Assembly: GCF_900114345.1 (NCBI RefSeq)
Contig: NZ_FOZJ01000002.1
Span: 744,001 to 808,000, forward strand
Source: Microbacterium sp. cf046
GTDB taxonomy: Bacteria; Actinomycetota; Actinomycetes; Actinomycetales; Microbacteriaceae
DNA: 64,000 nucleotides
Direction: 5' to 3'
Shown: positions 28,375 through 38,954 of the stretch, one piece after another
Position numbering within the stretch: position 1 is the first letter of the stretch
Layout of the letters: every line of letters begins with the position of its first letter
The notes under the pieces: model-generated
What the model saw: only the letters and a program-made list of their open reading frames with translations
What the model was told of the DNA's origin: nothing
Databases searched by the model: none
Translations under genes and position numbers: made by a program

Positions 28375-30228
28375 CTATTTCTTCTCTTTGCCCTCGGTGT
28401 CGCCCGAGAGCGCGGCGATGAACGCCTCCTGAGGGACTTCGACGCGCCCGACCATCTTCATGCGCTTCTTGCCCTCCTTCTGCTTCTCGAGGAGCTTGCG
28501 CTTGCGGGTGATGTCGCCGCCGTAGCACTTGGCCAGCACGTCCTTGCGCATCGCGCGGATCGACTCCCGCGCGATGATGCGCGCGCCGATCGCCGCCTGG
28601 ATCGGCACCTCGAACTGCTGGCGCGGGATCAGCTTCTTCAGGCGCTCGGTCATCAGCACGCCGTACGCGTACGCCTTGTCGCGGTGCACGATGGCACTGA
28701 AGGCGTCGACCGGCTCGCCCTGCAGGAGGATGTCCACCTTGACCAGATCGGCTTCCTGATCGCCGCTGGGCTCGTAGTCGAGCGACGCGTACCCGGCGGT
28801 TTTGGATTTCAGGTTGTCGAAGAAGTCGAACACGATCTCGCCGAGCGGCATCGTGTACCGGATCTCGACGCGGTCCTCACCGAGGTACTCCATGCCCAGC
28901 AGCGTGCCGCGCCGCGACTGGCAGAGCTCCATGATCGTGCCCACGTAGTCCTTCGGCGCGAGGATCGCGGCCTTGACCATCGGCTCGGTGACGCTCGCGA
29001 TCTTCGTGCCCGACGGGAATTCGCTCGGGTTCGTGACAGTGTAGGTCTTCCGGTCGTCGGTCGTCACCTCGTAGGTGACCGAGGGGGCCGTCGAGATGAG
29101 ATCCAGGCCGAATTCGCGTTCGAGGCGCTCGGTGACGATCTCGAGATGCAGGAGACCCAGGAACCCGCAGCGGAAGCCGAAGCCCAGCGCGACCGAGGTC
29201 TCCGGCTCGTAGTTCAGCGACGCATCGGACAGCTTGAGCTTGTCGAGCGCCTCGCGCAGGACCGGGTAGTCGCTGCCGTCGATCGGGTACAGACCGGAGA
29301 AGACCATCGGCTTGGGGTCGGTGTAGCCGGGCAGCGCCTGCTTCGAGGGCTTGGCCGCGCTCGTGACGGTGTCGCCGACCTTCGACTGGCGGACATCCTT
29401 CACCCCAGTGATCAGGTAGCCCACCTCACCGACGCCGAGACCCTTCGTGGGAGTGGGCTCGGGCGACGAGACGCCGATCTCGAGGAGTTCGTGGACCGCT
29501 CGCGTGGACATCATCTGGATGCGCTCGCGAGGACTGAGCGTGCCGTCGATCATCCGGACATACGTGATCACGCCTCGATACGAGTCGTAGACCGAGTCGA
29601 AGATCATCGCGCGGGAGGGTGCGTCAGGGTCTCCCTTCGGCGCCGGGATCTGCTGCACGACGTGCTCGAGCAGCTCCTCCACGCCGAAGCCCGTCTTCCC
29701 GCTGACCCGGAGGACATCCTCGGGCTTTCCGCCGATCAGGCTGGCGAGCTCCTTGGCGTATTTCTCGGGGTCGGCCGCCGGGAGGTCGATCTTGTTGAGC
29801 ACGGGGATGATGTGCAGGTCATTCTCGAGTGCCAGGTAGAGGTTCGCGAGCGTCTGCGCCTCGATTCCCTGGGCGGCATCCACGAGGAGGATCGCGCCTT
29901 CGCACGCGGCGAGCGACCGGCTGACCTCGTATGTGAAGTCGACGTGGCCCGGAGTGTCGATCATGTTCAGGGCGTACGTCGTCCCGTCGACCTCCCACGG
30001 CATGCGCACGGCCTGGCTCTTGATCGTGATGCCGCGCTCCCGCTCGATGTCCATGCGATCGAGGTACTGCGCGCGCATGTCGCGGTCGGAGACGACGCCG
30101 GTGATCTGCAGCATGCGGTCGGCGAGGGTCGACTTGCCGTGATCGATGTGAGCGATGATGCAGAAGTTGCGGATCAGCTCAGGAGGGGTCGCGGACGGCT
30201 GGAGGGGCGTGCGGGCGCGCGGAGACAT
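28375..30228 (-). CDS. lepA: Elongation factor 4
   Basis: A ribosome-associated GTPase involved in back-translocation or initiation under stress. The 617-residue chain has [15 protein letters not shown], the DTPGHVDF and NKIDLP GTPase elements, EF-G-like domains II, III and V, and the LepA-specific C-terminal domain ending in [24 protein letters not shown] hexamer ends 9 bases before the ATG, so its leader is at most a few bases. It stands alone between DUF1990 and a divergent hydrolase gene. Confidence 0.97.
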   Translation of the reverse strand: MSPRARTPLQPSATPPELIRNFCIIAHIDHGKSTLADRMLQITGVVSDRDMRAQYLDRMDIERERGITIKSQAVRMPWEVDGTTYALNMIDTPGHVDFTYEVSRSLAACEGAILLVDAAQGIEAQTLANLYLALENDLHIIPVLNKIDLPAADPEKYAKELASLIGGKPEDVLRVSGKTGFGVEELLEHVVQQIPAPKGDPDAPSRAMIFDSVYDSYRGVITYVRMIDGTLSPRERIQMMSTRAVHELLEIGVSSPEPTPTKGLGVGEVGYLITGVKDVRQSKVGDTVTSAAKPSKQALPGYTDPKPMVFSGLYPIDGSDYPVLREALDKLKLSDASLNYEPETSVALGFGFRCGFLGLLHLEIVTERLEREFGLDLISTAPSVTYEVTTDDRKTYTVTNPSEFPSGTKIASVTEPMVKAAILAPKDYVGTIMELCQSRRGTLLGMEYLGEDRVEIRYTMPLGEIVFDFFDNLKSKTAGYASLDYEPSGDQEADLVKVDILLQGEPVDAFSAIVHRDKAYAYGVLMTERLKKLIPRQQFEVPIQAAIGARIIARESIRAMRKDVLAKCYGGDITRKRKLLEKQKEGKKRMKMVGRVEVPQEAFIAALSGDTEGKEKK

Positions 30229-30299
30229 GACTGATCGATTCTACGGTGGCGCGGCAGTCCTCCGAGCCCGTGGCCCGAGGTGCGCCATATCCTGGGCGG

Positions 30300-31043
30300 A
30301 TGGTCGTCCAGGTGGTGCTCGTCCACGGCATCCGGACGTCGGCGACGATGTGGCGGGCACAGGTCGCCGCCCTGCAGGCTCGCGGGAATCCCGCGCACGC
30401 GGTCGACCTGCCGGGGCACGGCTCACGGATGGCAGAGGAGTTCACGCTCGAATCCGCCTTCGCGACGATCGACGACGCCGTCAGGGATGCCGCCTCCCGC
30501 GGACCCGTGCTGCTGGTGGGTCACTCCATGGGGGGCCTGCTGTGCGTCGAGTACGCGGGACGGGAGGATCCGCCGCCGATCGCCGGGCTGATCGCGGCTT
30601 CCTGCACGGCGATCCCGCGGGGCCTCGGCCTGAGCACGTATCGGACGCTGGCGCGGGGCGTGGATTCGCTCCCCGACCGCGGGATGTGGCTGACGAACCG
30701 GATGCTCGATCGCATCCTGCCCGACGAGACCCGGGCGGACTTCGGCGCCGGCGGCTATGCGCTGGATGCGCAGGACGCGGCGCTGCGGAGCCTGTCGGTC
30801 CTGGACCTGCTCGCCGCGCTGCACCGCATCGAAGTGCCGCTGTGGTTCGTCAACGGGCAGTACGACCAGCTGCGTGTCAACGAACGGCTGTTCCTGCGGG
30901 TCGCCCGGCACGCCGAGCTGATCGTCGTGCCCCGCACGACCCATCACGTGACGGTCATGAGACCGCACGTGTTCAACGCCCTGCTGAACGTCGCGATCGC
31001 GACGATCGAACAGCAGGATGCTCGGCCGGCTCAAGAGAACTGA
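30300..31043 (+). CDS. Alpha/beta hydrolase
   Basis: 247 residues with the fold's oxyanion segment LVHGIRTSATMW, the nucleophile elbow GHSMGG (Ser near residue 80), an acid near GQYDQLR and the final His in TTHHVTVMRP. The substrate is not evident; esterase or lactonase activity is typical. A TATCCT hexamer ends 6 bases before the ATG. The gene interrupts the lepA-rpsT neighbourhood seen in many Actinobacteria, and the rpsT promoter overlaps its stop codon. Confidence 0.88.
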   Translation: MVVQVVLVHGIRTSATMWRAQVAALQARGNPAHAVDLPGHGSRMAEEFTLESAFATIDDAVRDAASRGPVLLVGHSMGGLLCVEYAGREDPPPIAGLIAASCTAIPRGLGLSTYRTLARGVDSLPDRGMWLTNRMLDRILPDETRADFGAGGYALDAQDAALRSLSVLDLLAALHRIEVPLWFVNGQYDQLRVNERLFLRVARHAELIVVPRTTHHVTVMRPHVFNALLNVAIATIEQQDARPAQEN

Positions 31044-31049
31044 TAGACT
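31041..31049 (+). promoter_or_regulatory. Extended -10 promoter of rpsT
   Basis: TGATAGACT is a TGn-extended -10 with no clear -35, overlapping the stop codon of the hydrolase gene. It predicts a 5' leader of roughly 105 bases before the rpsT GTG. Confidence 0.5.
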
Positions 31050-31160
31050 CGGTGATTGGCTTGCGTGTGGGTTGATTCCCTCACGACCGTCGTGCGGCAA
31101 CCCTCTCCTGCCACTCGGCACTTCACATCGAACACTCCGAACGAAAGACCGTCTACAAAC

Positions 31161-31421
31161 GTGGCAAACATCAAGTCGCAGATCAAGCGCAACAAGACCA
31201 ACGACAAGGCTCACGAGCGCAACAAGGCCGTCAAGAGCGAGCTGCGCACCGAGGTGCGCCGCACCCGCGAGGCCATCGCCGCAGGCGACAAGGCCGCCGC
31301 CGAGAAGTCGCTCGCGAAGGCCACCAAGAAGCTCGACAAGGCCGCCAGCAAGGGCGTCATCCACGCGAACCAGGCAGCGAACCGCAAGTCGGCCATCGCC
31401 AAGCAGGTCGCCGCTCTCTGA
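31161..31421 (+). CDS. rpsT: 30S ribosomal protein S20
   Basis: An 86-residue, very basic, helical protein beginning [14 protein letters not shown] after its initiator and ending [12 protein letters not shown], the normal S20 form. It binds 16S rRNA early in assembly. The GTG start (unusual for a ribosomal protein) is supported by the standard N terminus; a GAAAGACC stretch 12 bases before it is a loose ribosome binding site. In other bacteria S20 represses its own translation from the leader, and the weak start fits that. Confidence 0.97.
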   Translation: MANIKSQIKRNKTNDKAHERNKAVKSELRTEVRRTREAIAAGDKAAAEKSLAKATKKLDKAASKGVIHANQAANRKSAIAKQVAAL

Positions 31422-31439
31422 GCACCGGTCTTCATGAAG

Positions 31440-31464
31440 GCCCGTCCCTCCGGGGGCGGGCTTT
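31440..31464 (+). terminator. rpsT terminator
   Basis: Nine-base arms GCCCGTCCC/GGGGCGGGC with one G-T pair, a four-base loop and a following TTT. It begins 18 bases after the rpsT stop. Confidence 0.8.
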
Positions 31465-31482
31465 CGTCATTCCCCGACGGCT

Positions 31483-31539
31483 GCGCGCCTACTCAGGAAC
31501 CGTCCTTCGATACGGCGCCGCGCGCCTGCTCAGGAACCG
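31483..31539. repeat. Two 20-bp direct copies of an intergenic repeat, 37 bases apart
   Basis: The string GCGCGCCT-R-CTCAGGAACCG occurs twice, differing only at R (A then G), with CTTCGATACGGCG between. Elements with TTCGATACG and CTCAGGAACC are common intergenic repeats in Microbacterium genomes. The second copy overlaps the holA stop codon. Confidence 0.7.
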
Positions 31540-32567
31540 AACGGCGCCTTTGTCGCGATCACGGTGATGAGCCGCTCCAGGGCGAACACGCTGTCGCGAG
31601 AGCCGCCTTTCACCTCGGCATCCGCCCGCGCAGCGGCCTGGATGGCCATGCCGAGGGTCGCATCCGACCACCCGGACAGATCCCGCCGCGCCCGGTCCAC
31701 CTGCCAGTCCTTCAGCCCGAGGCGCGCCGCCAGAGCGACAGAGGACTCCCGGGTGCCGGCCACCCGCGCCATGGTGCGCAGCTTCGACGCGATCGCCGCC
31801 ACGAGCGGGACCGGATCAGCGCCGGAGGCCAGGGCGTGCCGGAGCGAGATCAGCGCCTCCCCGTATCGGCCCGCGATCGCGGTGTCGGCGACCGCGAAGG
31901 CGGATGTCTCGACACGCCCGCCGTAATAGCGCTCCACGACCTGTTCGGTCACGTCGCCCGGGACGTCGGAGATGAGCTGCTGACATGCCGCCGCGAGTTC
32001 GGTGAGATCGTCGGCGAACGCCGAGACGAGCGTCCGGAGGGCAGCCGGAGCGATGCGCTTGCGCGCCGCAGAGAACTCGCCGGCGGCGAAGTCGAATCGA
32101 TCGGAGTCGCGCTTGACCGCGGGGCATGCGATCTCCACTCCCCCGCCCTCGCCGGCGCGGATGGCGTCGAGGAGCTTCTTGCCGCGAACTGTAGCGCCGG
32201 TGTGGCGCAGGACGACCGTCGCGCCTTCCTGGGGCATGGCCAGATAGGAGACGGCCTCGGAGAGGAATGCGTCCGAGCACTTCTCGACGCCGGTCACCCG
32301 CACGAGCCGGGGCTCGCCGAACAGCGACGGCGAGGTCACGCCCAGCAGGGTGCCCGCGACGTAGTCGTCCGCTCGGACGTCGGTGACTTCGAGACTTGGA
32401 TCCTCGGCACGAAGATAGTCGCGGATGCCGGCGGTCGCGCGCTCGGCGCAGATCTCCTCGGGCCCTGAGATGAGGACGATGGGCGCCGGCTGAGGTGTGC
32501 GCCAGGAGACCTGCGGGATCGTCGTGCGCGCCCTGCTCGCCGGGGTTCGCCGCGCGCTCGTCGCCAT
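31530..32567 (-). CDS. holA: DNA polymerase III subunit delta
   Basis: Clamp-loader subunit that opens the sliding clamp. The 345-residue protein has the divergent AAA+ start IVLISGPEEICAERA (no Walker A lysine, as normal for delta), a middle domain and a helical C-terminal collar (SVFALERLITVIATKA). The N terminus is Ser/Thr/Arg-rich. A TAGGCT hexamer ends 6 bases before the ATG. Its stop codon lies inside an intergenic repeat. Confidence 0.93.
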   Translation of the reverse strand: MATSARRTPASRARTTIPQVSWRTPQPAPIVLISGPEEICAERATAGIRDYLRAEDPSLEVTDVRADDYVAGTLLGVTSPSLFGEPRLVRVTGVEKCSDAFLSEAVSYLAMPQEGATVVLRHTGATVRGKKLLDAIRAGEGGGVEIACPAVKRDSDRFDFAAGEFSAARKRIAPAALRTLVSAFADDLTELAAACQQLISDVPGDVTEQVVERYYGGRVETSAFAVADTAIAGRYGEALISLRHALASGADPVPLVAAIASKLRTMARVAGTRESSVALAARLGLKDWQVDRARRDLSGWSDATLGMAIQAAARADAEVKGGSRDSVFALERLITVIATKAPFGS

Positions 32568-32613
32568 GCATCGAGCCTACCGGGGCCCCACCCCATGACC
32601 CGGCGGCGCGGGC

Positions 32614-35037
32614 CTAGCCGGCCGGCGCTCCCACACGCTCGTGCTCGCGCCAGACGCGCAGGCCCGAGTCCTCGAGCCACAGCGCGACGATTCCCTCCGC
32701 GTCGGTGCGGACGACGGTCGCCCCGAGCTCGGAGAGCATGTCCAGCGTCTCCTGCCGCGGATGGCCGTAGGTGTTGCCCGCGCCGACGGTGACCAGCGCG
32801 ACAGCCGGATCGGCCAGCTCGTAGAGACCCGCATCCTGGTCGGCGCTTCCGTGGTGCGCGACCTTGACCACGTCGTACGGCGGCCGCAGGGCCCCCGACG
32901 CGCCGAGTGCCGTCTGGGGAGATGCGGACATGTCGCCGAGGAACAGGGACACGGGCACGCCGCCGCCACGGACGTCGACCACGACACTCGCGTCGTTGCC
33001 GGACGGGAAGGCGCGGCTCTCGAGCGGCGGCCACAGCACACGCCAGGTGGCATCGCCGAGCGTCCCGCGCATCTGCGCCGTCGCGTCCACGGTGCGGGCA
33101 CCCGCGCTCTCGAGCACTGCGAGCGCGGCAGCGCCCTCTCGCGTGGCGACCGGGCCGTGGAGTGCCACCGTGACGTCGCCGAGAATCGCGTCGAGGCCGC
33201 CGATGTGGTCGAGGTCGAAATGCGTCAGCACGAGCAGATCGATGCGTCCGACGCCGACACGGTCCAGACATCGCCTGAGCACCTCGGGCTCGGGTCCGGT
33301 GTCGACGAGGGCGACCGTGCCGGCCGATCTGATCAGGACCGCATCGCCCTGCCCCACGTCGCACGCCAGGATGCTCCAGTCGGCGGGCACGGTCAATCGA
33401 CCCGCGACCGAGGCGAGGGCTGCTCCACCGGCTACGGATCCCGCGACGGCTGCCAGGAGGACAACAGACATGCCGCGGAGCAGCTGTGCACGGGGCGGTG
33501 CGCGCAGAGAATCACCCGGACGCCGATCGGGCGAACGCATCCGAGGCACGATCACGACCGCGCCGATCGCGGTGCTCACAACGCCCAGCGCGGCAGCCCC
33601 GACCCACCCGTCGAGCCACGGGATCTGGCCGCCGGGCAGGCTGCTGAACGTGAGCGCCGTGCCCGCGATCCATGATGCCGGCAGCCAGGTGATCGCGCTC
33701 AGGCCGTACTGCACCCACGGCAGCGGAGCCGTGATGCACGCCGCCAATCCGACGATCGTCGCGACCGGCGCGGCCGGCGCCGCCAGCAGGTTCGCCGCCA
33801 CCCCGTACACCGGCACGGCGGGCGTGATGATCACGAGGAGCGGACCGCACGCCAGCTGTGCCGCCAGCGGCACGGACAGTGCCAGCGCAAGTGCGCGCGG
33901 CATCCGTCTGGCCATCCCCGCCGCGAGAGGTCTCGCGAACAGCAGCAACGACGCGGTCGCGACGACCGAGAGCGCGAACCCGAGCGAACCGGCGAGCCAG
34001 GGATCCGCGACGAGCAGCACGGTGACGGCGAGGCACAGTATCGCCATGCCCGCACCGGTCCGTCCGAGCAGAACTGCGAGCATCGCGATCCCGGCCATGG
34101 TCCCGGCTCGCACGACGCTCGGCTCCGGAGTCACCAGCAGGACGAATCCCGCCAGGGCGAGCGCTCCGGCCACGACGCGGGCGCGCCGCGACCCTCCCGC
34201 CAGCGCGACGGCGCCGAACGCGAGACCGACCACGATCGCGCAGTTCGCCCCGGATACGGCGGTCAGATGCGAGAGCGACGACTGCTTCATCGCCGCGTCG
34301 AGCTGGGCGGACACGGCGGAGGTGTCGCCGACGGCCAGGCCCGGGATCAGTCCTGCTCCCGGCGCCGGCAGCCCCTCGGTCGAGGCGATCAGTCCCCGCC
34401 GAAGCTCGGCAGCGACCGCCATGATCCCCTCTGGGCCTTTCGCGACCCGGATCCCGCGTGATCCGCTCACGGTCAGCACCGCACGATCGCCGATCGGCGC
34501 GGCGCGCGCGGTGCCCGCGACCTCGACGGAAGCGCCCACATCGAGCAGATCCGGCCGGTCCACCCCCGAAGGCTGGACGCGCACGGCGATGTCGAGGTTC
34601 ACCGCGTCGCTCACCGACCCGGTCACGATGCGATGCGCGACCGCATCGAAGACCCACTCCCCCGTCGCACGCTGCTCGATCTTGCCCACGACGGTTGCCT
34701 CGATCACGACCGCGCGGCCTCCGCCCAACCCGAATCGCTCGGCTTCGGCGCGAGCCGGCTGCGCGAGCGCGACGTGGGACGCAGCGCCGGCCGCCGCTGC
34801 GAGGGCGAGAACCACGAGCACCCCGGCATTGCGCCCGAGGCGCCCCGGGCGCCGCCTGCCTCGCTGAAGCGCGATGACCGCCAGTGATGTCAGCGCTGCA
34901 GCCCACAGAGCCGATGCGGCCTGCGCGGCGGCATCAGGGATCATCGTCGCCGCCAGCGCGACCGCCCACGCTGCCGCAGCGACGGGCAGCAGCCGCAGGT
35001 GCGCCCGCGCCCCGGTCGTCGCGTGCACTCCCGTCAT
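32614..35037 (-). CDS. comEC: ComEC/Rec2 DNA-uptake channel protein
   Basis: 807 residues: N-terminal helices and an OB-like DUF4131 part, a central competence domain with about eight helices containing HLTAVSGANCAIV and TPEPSVVRAG, and a C-terminal metallo-beta-lactamase domain (LTHFDLDHIGGLD, then VKVAHHGSADQD) that may degrade the non-transported strand. It moves single-stranded DNA into the cytoplasm. It follows comEA by 13 bases. Type IV pilus genes for full competence are not in this window. Start at ATG before TGVHATTG. Confidence 0.94.
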   Translation of the reverse strand: MTGVHATTGARAHLRLLPVAAAAWAVALAATMIPDAAAQAASALWAAALTSLAVIALQRGRRRPGRLGRNAGVLVVLALAAAAGAASHVALAQPARAEAERFGLGGGRAVVIEATVVGKIEQRATGEWVFDAVAHRIVTGSVSDAVNLDIAVRVQPSGVDRPDLLDVGASVEVAGTARAAPIGDRAVLTVSGSRGIRVAKGPEGIMAVAAELRRGLIASTEGLPAPGAGLIPGLAVGDTSAVSAQLDAAMKQSSLSHLTAVSGANCAIVVGLAFGAVALAGGSRRARVVAGALALAGFVLLVTPEPSVVRAGTMAGIAMLAVLLGRTGAGMAILCLAVTVLLVADPWLAGSLGFALSVVATASLLLFARPLAAGMARRMPRALALALSVPLAAQLACGPLLVIITPAVPVYGVAANLLAAPAAPVATIVGLAACITAPLPWVQYGLSAITWLPASWIAGTALTFSSLPGGQIPWLDGWVGAAALGVVSTAIGAVVIVPRMRSPDRRPGDSLRAPPRAQLLRGMSVVLLAAVAGSVAGGAALASVAGRLTVPADWSILACDVGQGDAVLIRSAGTVALVDTGPEPEVLRRCLDRVGVGRIDLLVLTHFDLDHIGGLDAILGDVTVALHGPVATREGAAALAVLESAGARTVDATAQMRGTLGDATWRVLWPPLESRAFPSGNDASVVVDVRGGGVPVSLFLGDMSASPQTALGASGALRPPYDVVKVAHHGSADQDAGLYELADPAVALVTVGAGNTYGHPRQETLDMLSELGATVVRTDAEGIVALWLEDSGLRVWREHERVGAPAG

Positions 35038-35050
35038 GCCGCCGGCCCGG

Positions 35051-35650
35051 TCACACGGTGACGAGTTCGCGGAGGACCTCGAGCATCTTGTCGCCGATGC
35101 CGGGCACCGCGAGGAGGTCCTCGACGCTCGTGAAGCGCCCGTTGGCGTCGCGCCACTCGATGATCCGTGCCGCCATGGCCGGACCGATCCGCGGGAGCGT
35201 GTCCAGCGCAGCGGCATCCGCGGTGTTGAGGTTGATCCGTCCGTCGCCGACGGCGGCGACGCTGCCGGGTTCGGCCGACTCGCCGTGGGCAGGCACGTGC
35301 AGCTGTTCGCCGTCGCTCACCGGCCGTGCCAGGTTGACGGCGTCCTCGTCCGCGCCCGGGGCGAAGCCGCCGGAGGCCGCGATGGCGTCGACGACCCTCG
35401 CGTGCTCGCGCAGCACGTAGAGTCCGGGCGCCGTCACAGCGCCCGACACATGCACGAACACGGATGCCGAGGAGGAGGCATCCGTCGCCGCACCCTCATC
35501 GATCGTGACCGATTCGACCGGCGCGGAGGCACCGCGCAGGATGCCGATGCCCACGGTGACGGCCAGTGCGACGATCACGACGACGATGGCGGCGCCGAGG
35601 CCGAGCCTGCTGCGCGCCGAGGCGTTCGCGCGAGGATCGACCGAGTTCAC
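35051..35650 (-). CDS. comEA: ComEA-type DNA-binding competence protein
   Basis: A 199-residue membrane-anchored receptor for double-stranded DNA. One N-terminal helix (about 17-38), a Ser/Thr linker, an SLBB domain (VFVHVSGAVTAPGLYVL) and a C-terminal helix-hairpin-helix pair (INLNTADAAALDTLPRIG, VPGIGDKMLEVL). It starts at GTG with a TAGCGT hexamer ending 6 bases before. First gene of the comEA-comEC unit. Confidence 0.94.
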   Translation of the reverse strand: MNSVDPRANASARSRLGLGAAIVVVIVALAVTVGIGILRGASAPVESVTIDEGAATDASSSASVFVHVSGAVTAPGLYVLREHARVVDAIAASGGFAPGADEDAVNLARPVSDGEQLHVPAHGESAEPGSVAAVGDGRINLNTADAAALDTLPRIGPAMAARIIEWRDANGRFTSVEDLLAVPGIGDKMLEVLRELVTV

Positions 35651-35834
35651 GCGCCAACGCTAGGCGCCGCGGTCCGGGAGCCCGAGCTGTGCGGCGAGGT
35701 CGGTGAGGTCGTCAACGCACCGCGACCGCTGGGGAGGAGCCGAGACTCACGCTGTCGACGTGCTCGGTTTCGCCGGCCGGTGGCATAGTGTGGCGGGTAA
35801 GGCAGACTCGCTGTCCCGAATCTGAGGGGGCAGC

Positions 35835-36278
35835 ATGCCAGAACGTCCGGACGCCGACGCGCAGGGCGGGATCGACCGCCGCAAGCTTCTCCGCACAGGC
35901 GTGTGGGCCGCGCCCGTGGTGCTCACCGCCGCTGCAGTTCCCGCCGCCGCAGCCTCACCGGTCAGCGGCATCCTGACGGTCGTGGGGTTCAGCGCGCGCA
36001 CGAACCAGTTCGTCGGGCAGATCGCGTGGCCGGAGTTCTTCATCCACTACGAGAGCGGCGGCGGGCCTGCCAACGCGACGGGAACCTTCGCCATCACGAC
36101 GATTCCCGACACACAGGTCTGGCTCAGCGGTGGGTTCTTCGTCCCGTCCGGCCAGTCCCAGTCCATCGGCAACGGCGCGACGGCTGCACTGCCGGCGGGG
36201 ACGTACCGCCTGGTCCTGACCGTCACGCCCACCACGGGCCAGACGATCGTCGTGCAATCGGGTGAAGTGACGGTCTAG
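35835..36278 (+). CDS. Small protein with a Tat signal, function unknown
   Basis: 147 residues. The start IDRRKLLRTGVW has the twin arginines at 15-16, then a hydrophobic stretch and a VPAAAAS cleavage zone near residue 41. The mature part, about 105 residues, is rich in Gly, Thr, Val and aromatic residues and looks like one beta-sandwich. It has no cysteine. GAGGGGG lies 6 bases before the ATG. It stands alone between comEA and leuS. I do not recognise a family; a cofactor-binding or folded-before-export protein is possible. Confidence 0.85.
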   Translation: MPERPDADAQGGIDRRKLLRTGVWAAPVVLTAAAVPAAAASPVSGILTVVGFSARTNQFVGQIAWPEFFIHYESGGGPANATGTFAITTIPDTQVWLSGGFFVPSGQSQSIGNGATAALPAGTYRLVLTVTPTTGQTIVVQSGEVTV

Positions 36279-36292
36279 CGCCTCGACCGGCC

Positions 36293-38884
36293 TCAGTTCG
36301 TGCTGAAGCTCACGACCTTCGGCGCCCGGACGATCGCACGCGTGATCTCCCGTCCGGCAAGCGCGCGCACGACGCGGGCGTCGGCGCGGGCGGTCGCCTC
36401 GAGCTCCTTCGGGTCGATCCTTGCCGCCACCTCCAGGGTCGCGCGCACCTTGCCGTCGATCTGCACGACCGCGGTCACCGTGTCCTCGACCAGCAGCATC
36501 GCATCGGGCTGGCGCCACGGAACGAGACCGACGAAGGGCTCGTAGCCGAGCATCTCCCACATCTCCTCGGCCGTATGCGGGGCGAACAGGTCCAGGACCA
36601 TCGCGACGACCTCGGCGGCCTCTCGCACGGCGGGGTCCGCCGGCCCGGCGCCGGTGTCGATGGCCTTGCGGGTCGCGTTGACCAGTTCCATCAGTCGAGC
36701 CACGACGACGTTGAACTTCGTCTGCTCGATCAGCCCGGGGGCATCGGCGAGCAGCCGGTGGGTCACACGCCGCAGCGTCTGATCCCCTTCCGCCCAGACC
36801 ACATCGGGACTGCTGACGACGTCCTGCGCGACACGCCATGCGCGCGCGAGGAACTTCTGGGCGCCGGTCGTCGAGACGTCCTCCCAGTTGATGTCGTCTT
36901 CGACCGGACCGGCGAATGCGATCGCCACGCGCACGGCGTCGGCTCCGGGGTCGACCATGCTGGATGCGAACTCGACCAGATTGCCCTTGCTCTTGGACAT
37001 CTTCGAGCCGGCCAGGAGCACCATCCCCTGATTCACCAGGCTCGAGAAGGGCTCGGTGAATTCGATGAGACCCAGATCGAAGAGCACCTTCGTGATGAAT
37101 CGCGCGTACAGGAGGTGGAGGATCGCATGCTCGACGCCGCCGATGTACGAGTCGACCGGCGCCCACTTGTCGGCCTCCTTCGACGAGAAGGCCTGCGTCG
37201 GGTCGCCCGGAGCGAGGAAGCGCAGGAAATACCAGGAGCTGTCGACGAACGTGTCCATCGTGTCGGGGTCGCGCAGCGCCGGCGCCCCCGTCTCCGGGTC
37301 GGTCGTCGTCATCCACTCGGTCGCTCCCCCGAGGGGCGAGGTGCCCTTCGGCGTGAGGTCGAGTCCCTCGACGTCGGGAAGCACCAATGGGAGCTGGTCT
37401 TCGGGAACGGGCACGATGCGGCCGTCCTCGGTGTGGATCATCGGGATCGGCGTTCCCCAGAAGCGCTGACGGGAGATCAGCCAGTCGCGGAGGCGGTACG
37501 ACTTCGATGCCCTGCCCGTGCCCGCGGCGACGAGCTGTTCGGTGATGCGCGCGATCGCGTTCCGCTTGGACAGGCCGTCCAGTGAGCCGGAGTTGATCAT
37601 CCGGCCCTCGCCGACCAGCGCGATGCCGGTGGTGGCGGGATCCAGCTCCGCCAGCGATGCGTCATCCGTACCCGGATCGATCGGGTCGCCGTTCTCGTCC
37701 AGCTCGATCACGGGGATCGCGCCGGTGACCGGCGCCGTCGTGTCGACGACGACTCTCACCGGCAGATCGAAGGCCCGTGCGAAGTCGAGGTCGCGCTGAT
37801 CGTGCGCGGGCACGGCCATCACGGCGCCGTGGCCGTAATCGGCCAGCACGTAATCGGCGGCCCAGATCGGGAGCCGCTCTCCGTTGATCGGATTGATCGC
37901 ATAGCGCTCGAGGAAGACGCCGGTCTTCGGCCGGTCCGTGTTCTGGCGTTCGATCTCGGACGAGCGTCCCACGCTGGTCAGGTAGTCCTGGAAGCGCGCG
38001 CGGACCTCCGAGGACGCGCCCGAGGCGAGCTCGGCGGCCAGATCCGACTCCGGTGCGACGACGAAGAACGTCGCGCCGTGCAGGGTGTCGGGCCTGGTCG
38101 AGAACACGGTGACCGGCTCGGGGTGTCCCTCGATCTCGAAGTCGATGTCGGCGCCGACCGACCGGCCGATCCAGTTGCGCTGCATCCGGATGACCTTCTG
38201 CGGCCAGAACCCCTCCAGCTGGTTCAGGTCGTCCAGGAGCCGATCCGCATAATCAGTGATCTTGAAGTACCACTGCGTGAGCTTCTTCTTGATGACCTCG
38301 GCACCGCACCGCTCGCAGCGTCCGTCGACGACCTGCTCGTTGGCCAGCACCGTCTGGTCGTTGGGGCACCAGTTGACCGGGCTCTCCTTGCGGTAGGCAA
38401 GGCCGCGCTCGTACAGCAGCTGGAAGAGCCACTGATTCCACCGGTAGTACTCCGGGTCGCTGGTGTGGAGGATCCGCGACCAGTCGTAGGACGAGCCGTA
38501 CTCGCGGAAGCTGCGCTTGTGCTGGTCGATGTTCGCGTAGGTCCACTCGCGGGGGTCTGCTCCGCGCTGGATCGCCGCATTCTCGGCGGGCAGGCCGAAG
38601 GAGTCCCATCCGATCGGGTTGAGCACGTTGTATCCGCGATGCCGCCAGAATCGCGCGACGACGTCGACATACGCGTAGCTCTCGGCGTGGCCCATGTGCA
38701 GGTCGCCTGAGGGGTACGGGAACATCCCGAGGACGTACTTGCGCGGTCGGGTGTCCTCGGCCCCGCCGGCCCGGAAGGGGTCGGCCTTCGCCCAGCGCGA
38801 CTGCCACTTCTGCTGAATGGCGTACGCGTCATACCCGCCGCCGTCTGCGGGCGCGGTGGTGTCGGGCGGGAGGGTCTGAGACAC
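36293..38884 (-). CDS. leuS: Leucine-tRNA ligase
   Basis: Class I synthetase of 863 residues. The signature HMGH occurs in [17 protein letters not shown] and the KMSKS loop in [10 protein letters not shown] zinc-knuckle-like pair (CPNDQ... CERCGAE), the CP1 editing domain with [18 protein letters not shown] and VPAHDQRD, and the anticodon domain are in the usual order. I use the GTG before SQTLPPDTT. Another GTG 15 codons upstream stands 5 bases after a TAGCCT hexamer and could be a leaderless start giving [12 protein letters not shown] extra residues. Confidence 0.97.
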   Translation of the reverse strand: MSQTLPPDTTAPADGGGYDAYAIQQKWQSRWAKADPFRAGGAEDTRPRKYVLGMFPYPSGDLHMGHAESYAYVDVVARFWRHRGYNVLNPIGWDSFGLPAENAAIQRGADPREWTYANIDQHKRSFREYGSSYDWSRILHTSDPEYYRWNQWLFQLLYERGLAYRKESPVNWCPNDQTVLANEQVVDGRCERCGAEVIKKKLTQWYFKITDYADRLLDDLNQLEGFWPQKVIRMQRNWIGRSVGADIDFEIEGHPEPVTVFSTRPDTLHGATFFVVAPESDLAAELASGASSEVRARFQDYLTSVGRSSEIERQNTDRPKTGVFLERYAINPINGERLPIWAADYVLADYGHGAVMAVPAHDQRDLDFARAFDLPVRVVVDTTAPVTGAIPVIELDENGDPIDPGTDDASLAELDPATTGIALVGEGRMINSGSLDGLSKRNAIARITEQLVAAGTGRASKSYRLRDWLISRQRFWGTPIPMIHTEDGRIVPVPEDQLPLVLPDVEGLDLTPKGTSPLGGATEWMTTTDPETGAPALRDPDTMDTFVDSSWYFLRFLAPGDPTQAFSSKEADKWAPVDSYIGGVEHAILHLLYARFITKVLFDLGLIEFTEPFSSLVNQGMVLLAGSKMSKSKGNLVEFASSMVDPGADAVRVAIAFAGPVEDDINWEDVSTTGAQKFLARAWRVAQDVVSSPDVVWAEGDQTLRRVTHRLLADAPGLIEQTKFNVVVARLMELVNATRKAIDTGAGPADPAVREAAEVVAMVLDLFAPHTAEEMWEMLGYEPFVGLVPWRQPDAMLLVEDTVTAVVQIDGKVRATLEVAARIDPKELEATARADARVVRALAGREITRAIVRAPKVVSFSTN

Positions 38885-38954
38885 GTGACGGAACCAATCG
38901 TGGAATGGAAGCTGCGGCGCGAAGCGCACCTTCCAGGCTACCGGACCGGTGCCG

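Noticed and set aside
31440..31560. A CRISPR-like array from the repeated CTCAGGAACCG string.
   Set aside because: Only two copies with a 17-base spacer and no cas genes; it fits an intergenic repeat.
32864..34867. A 667-codon plus-strand frame opposite comEC.
   Set aside because: Ser/Thr/Ala/Arg-rich with no motif, antisense to a full ComEC.
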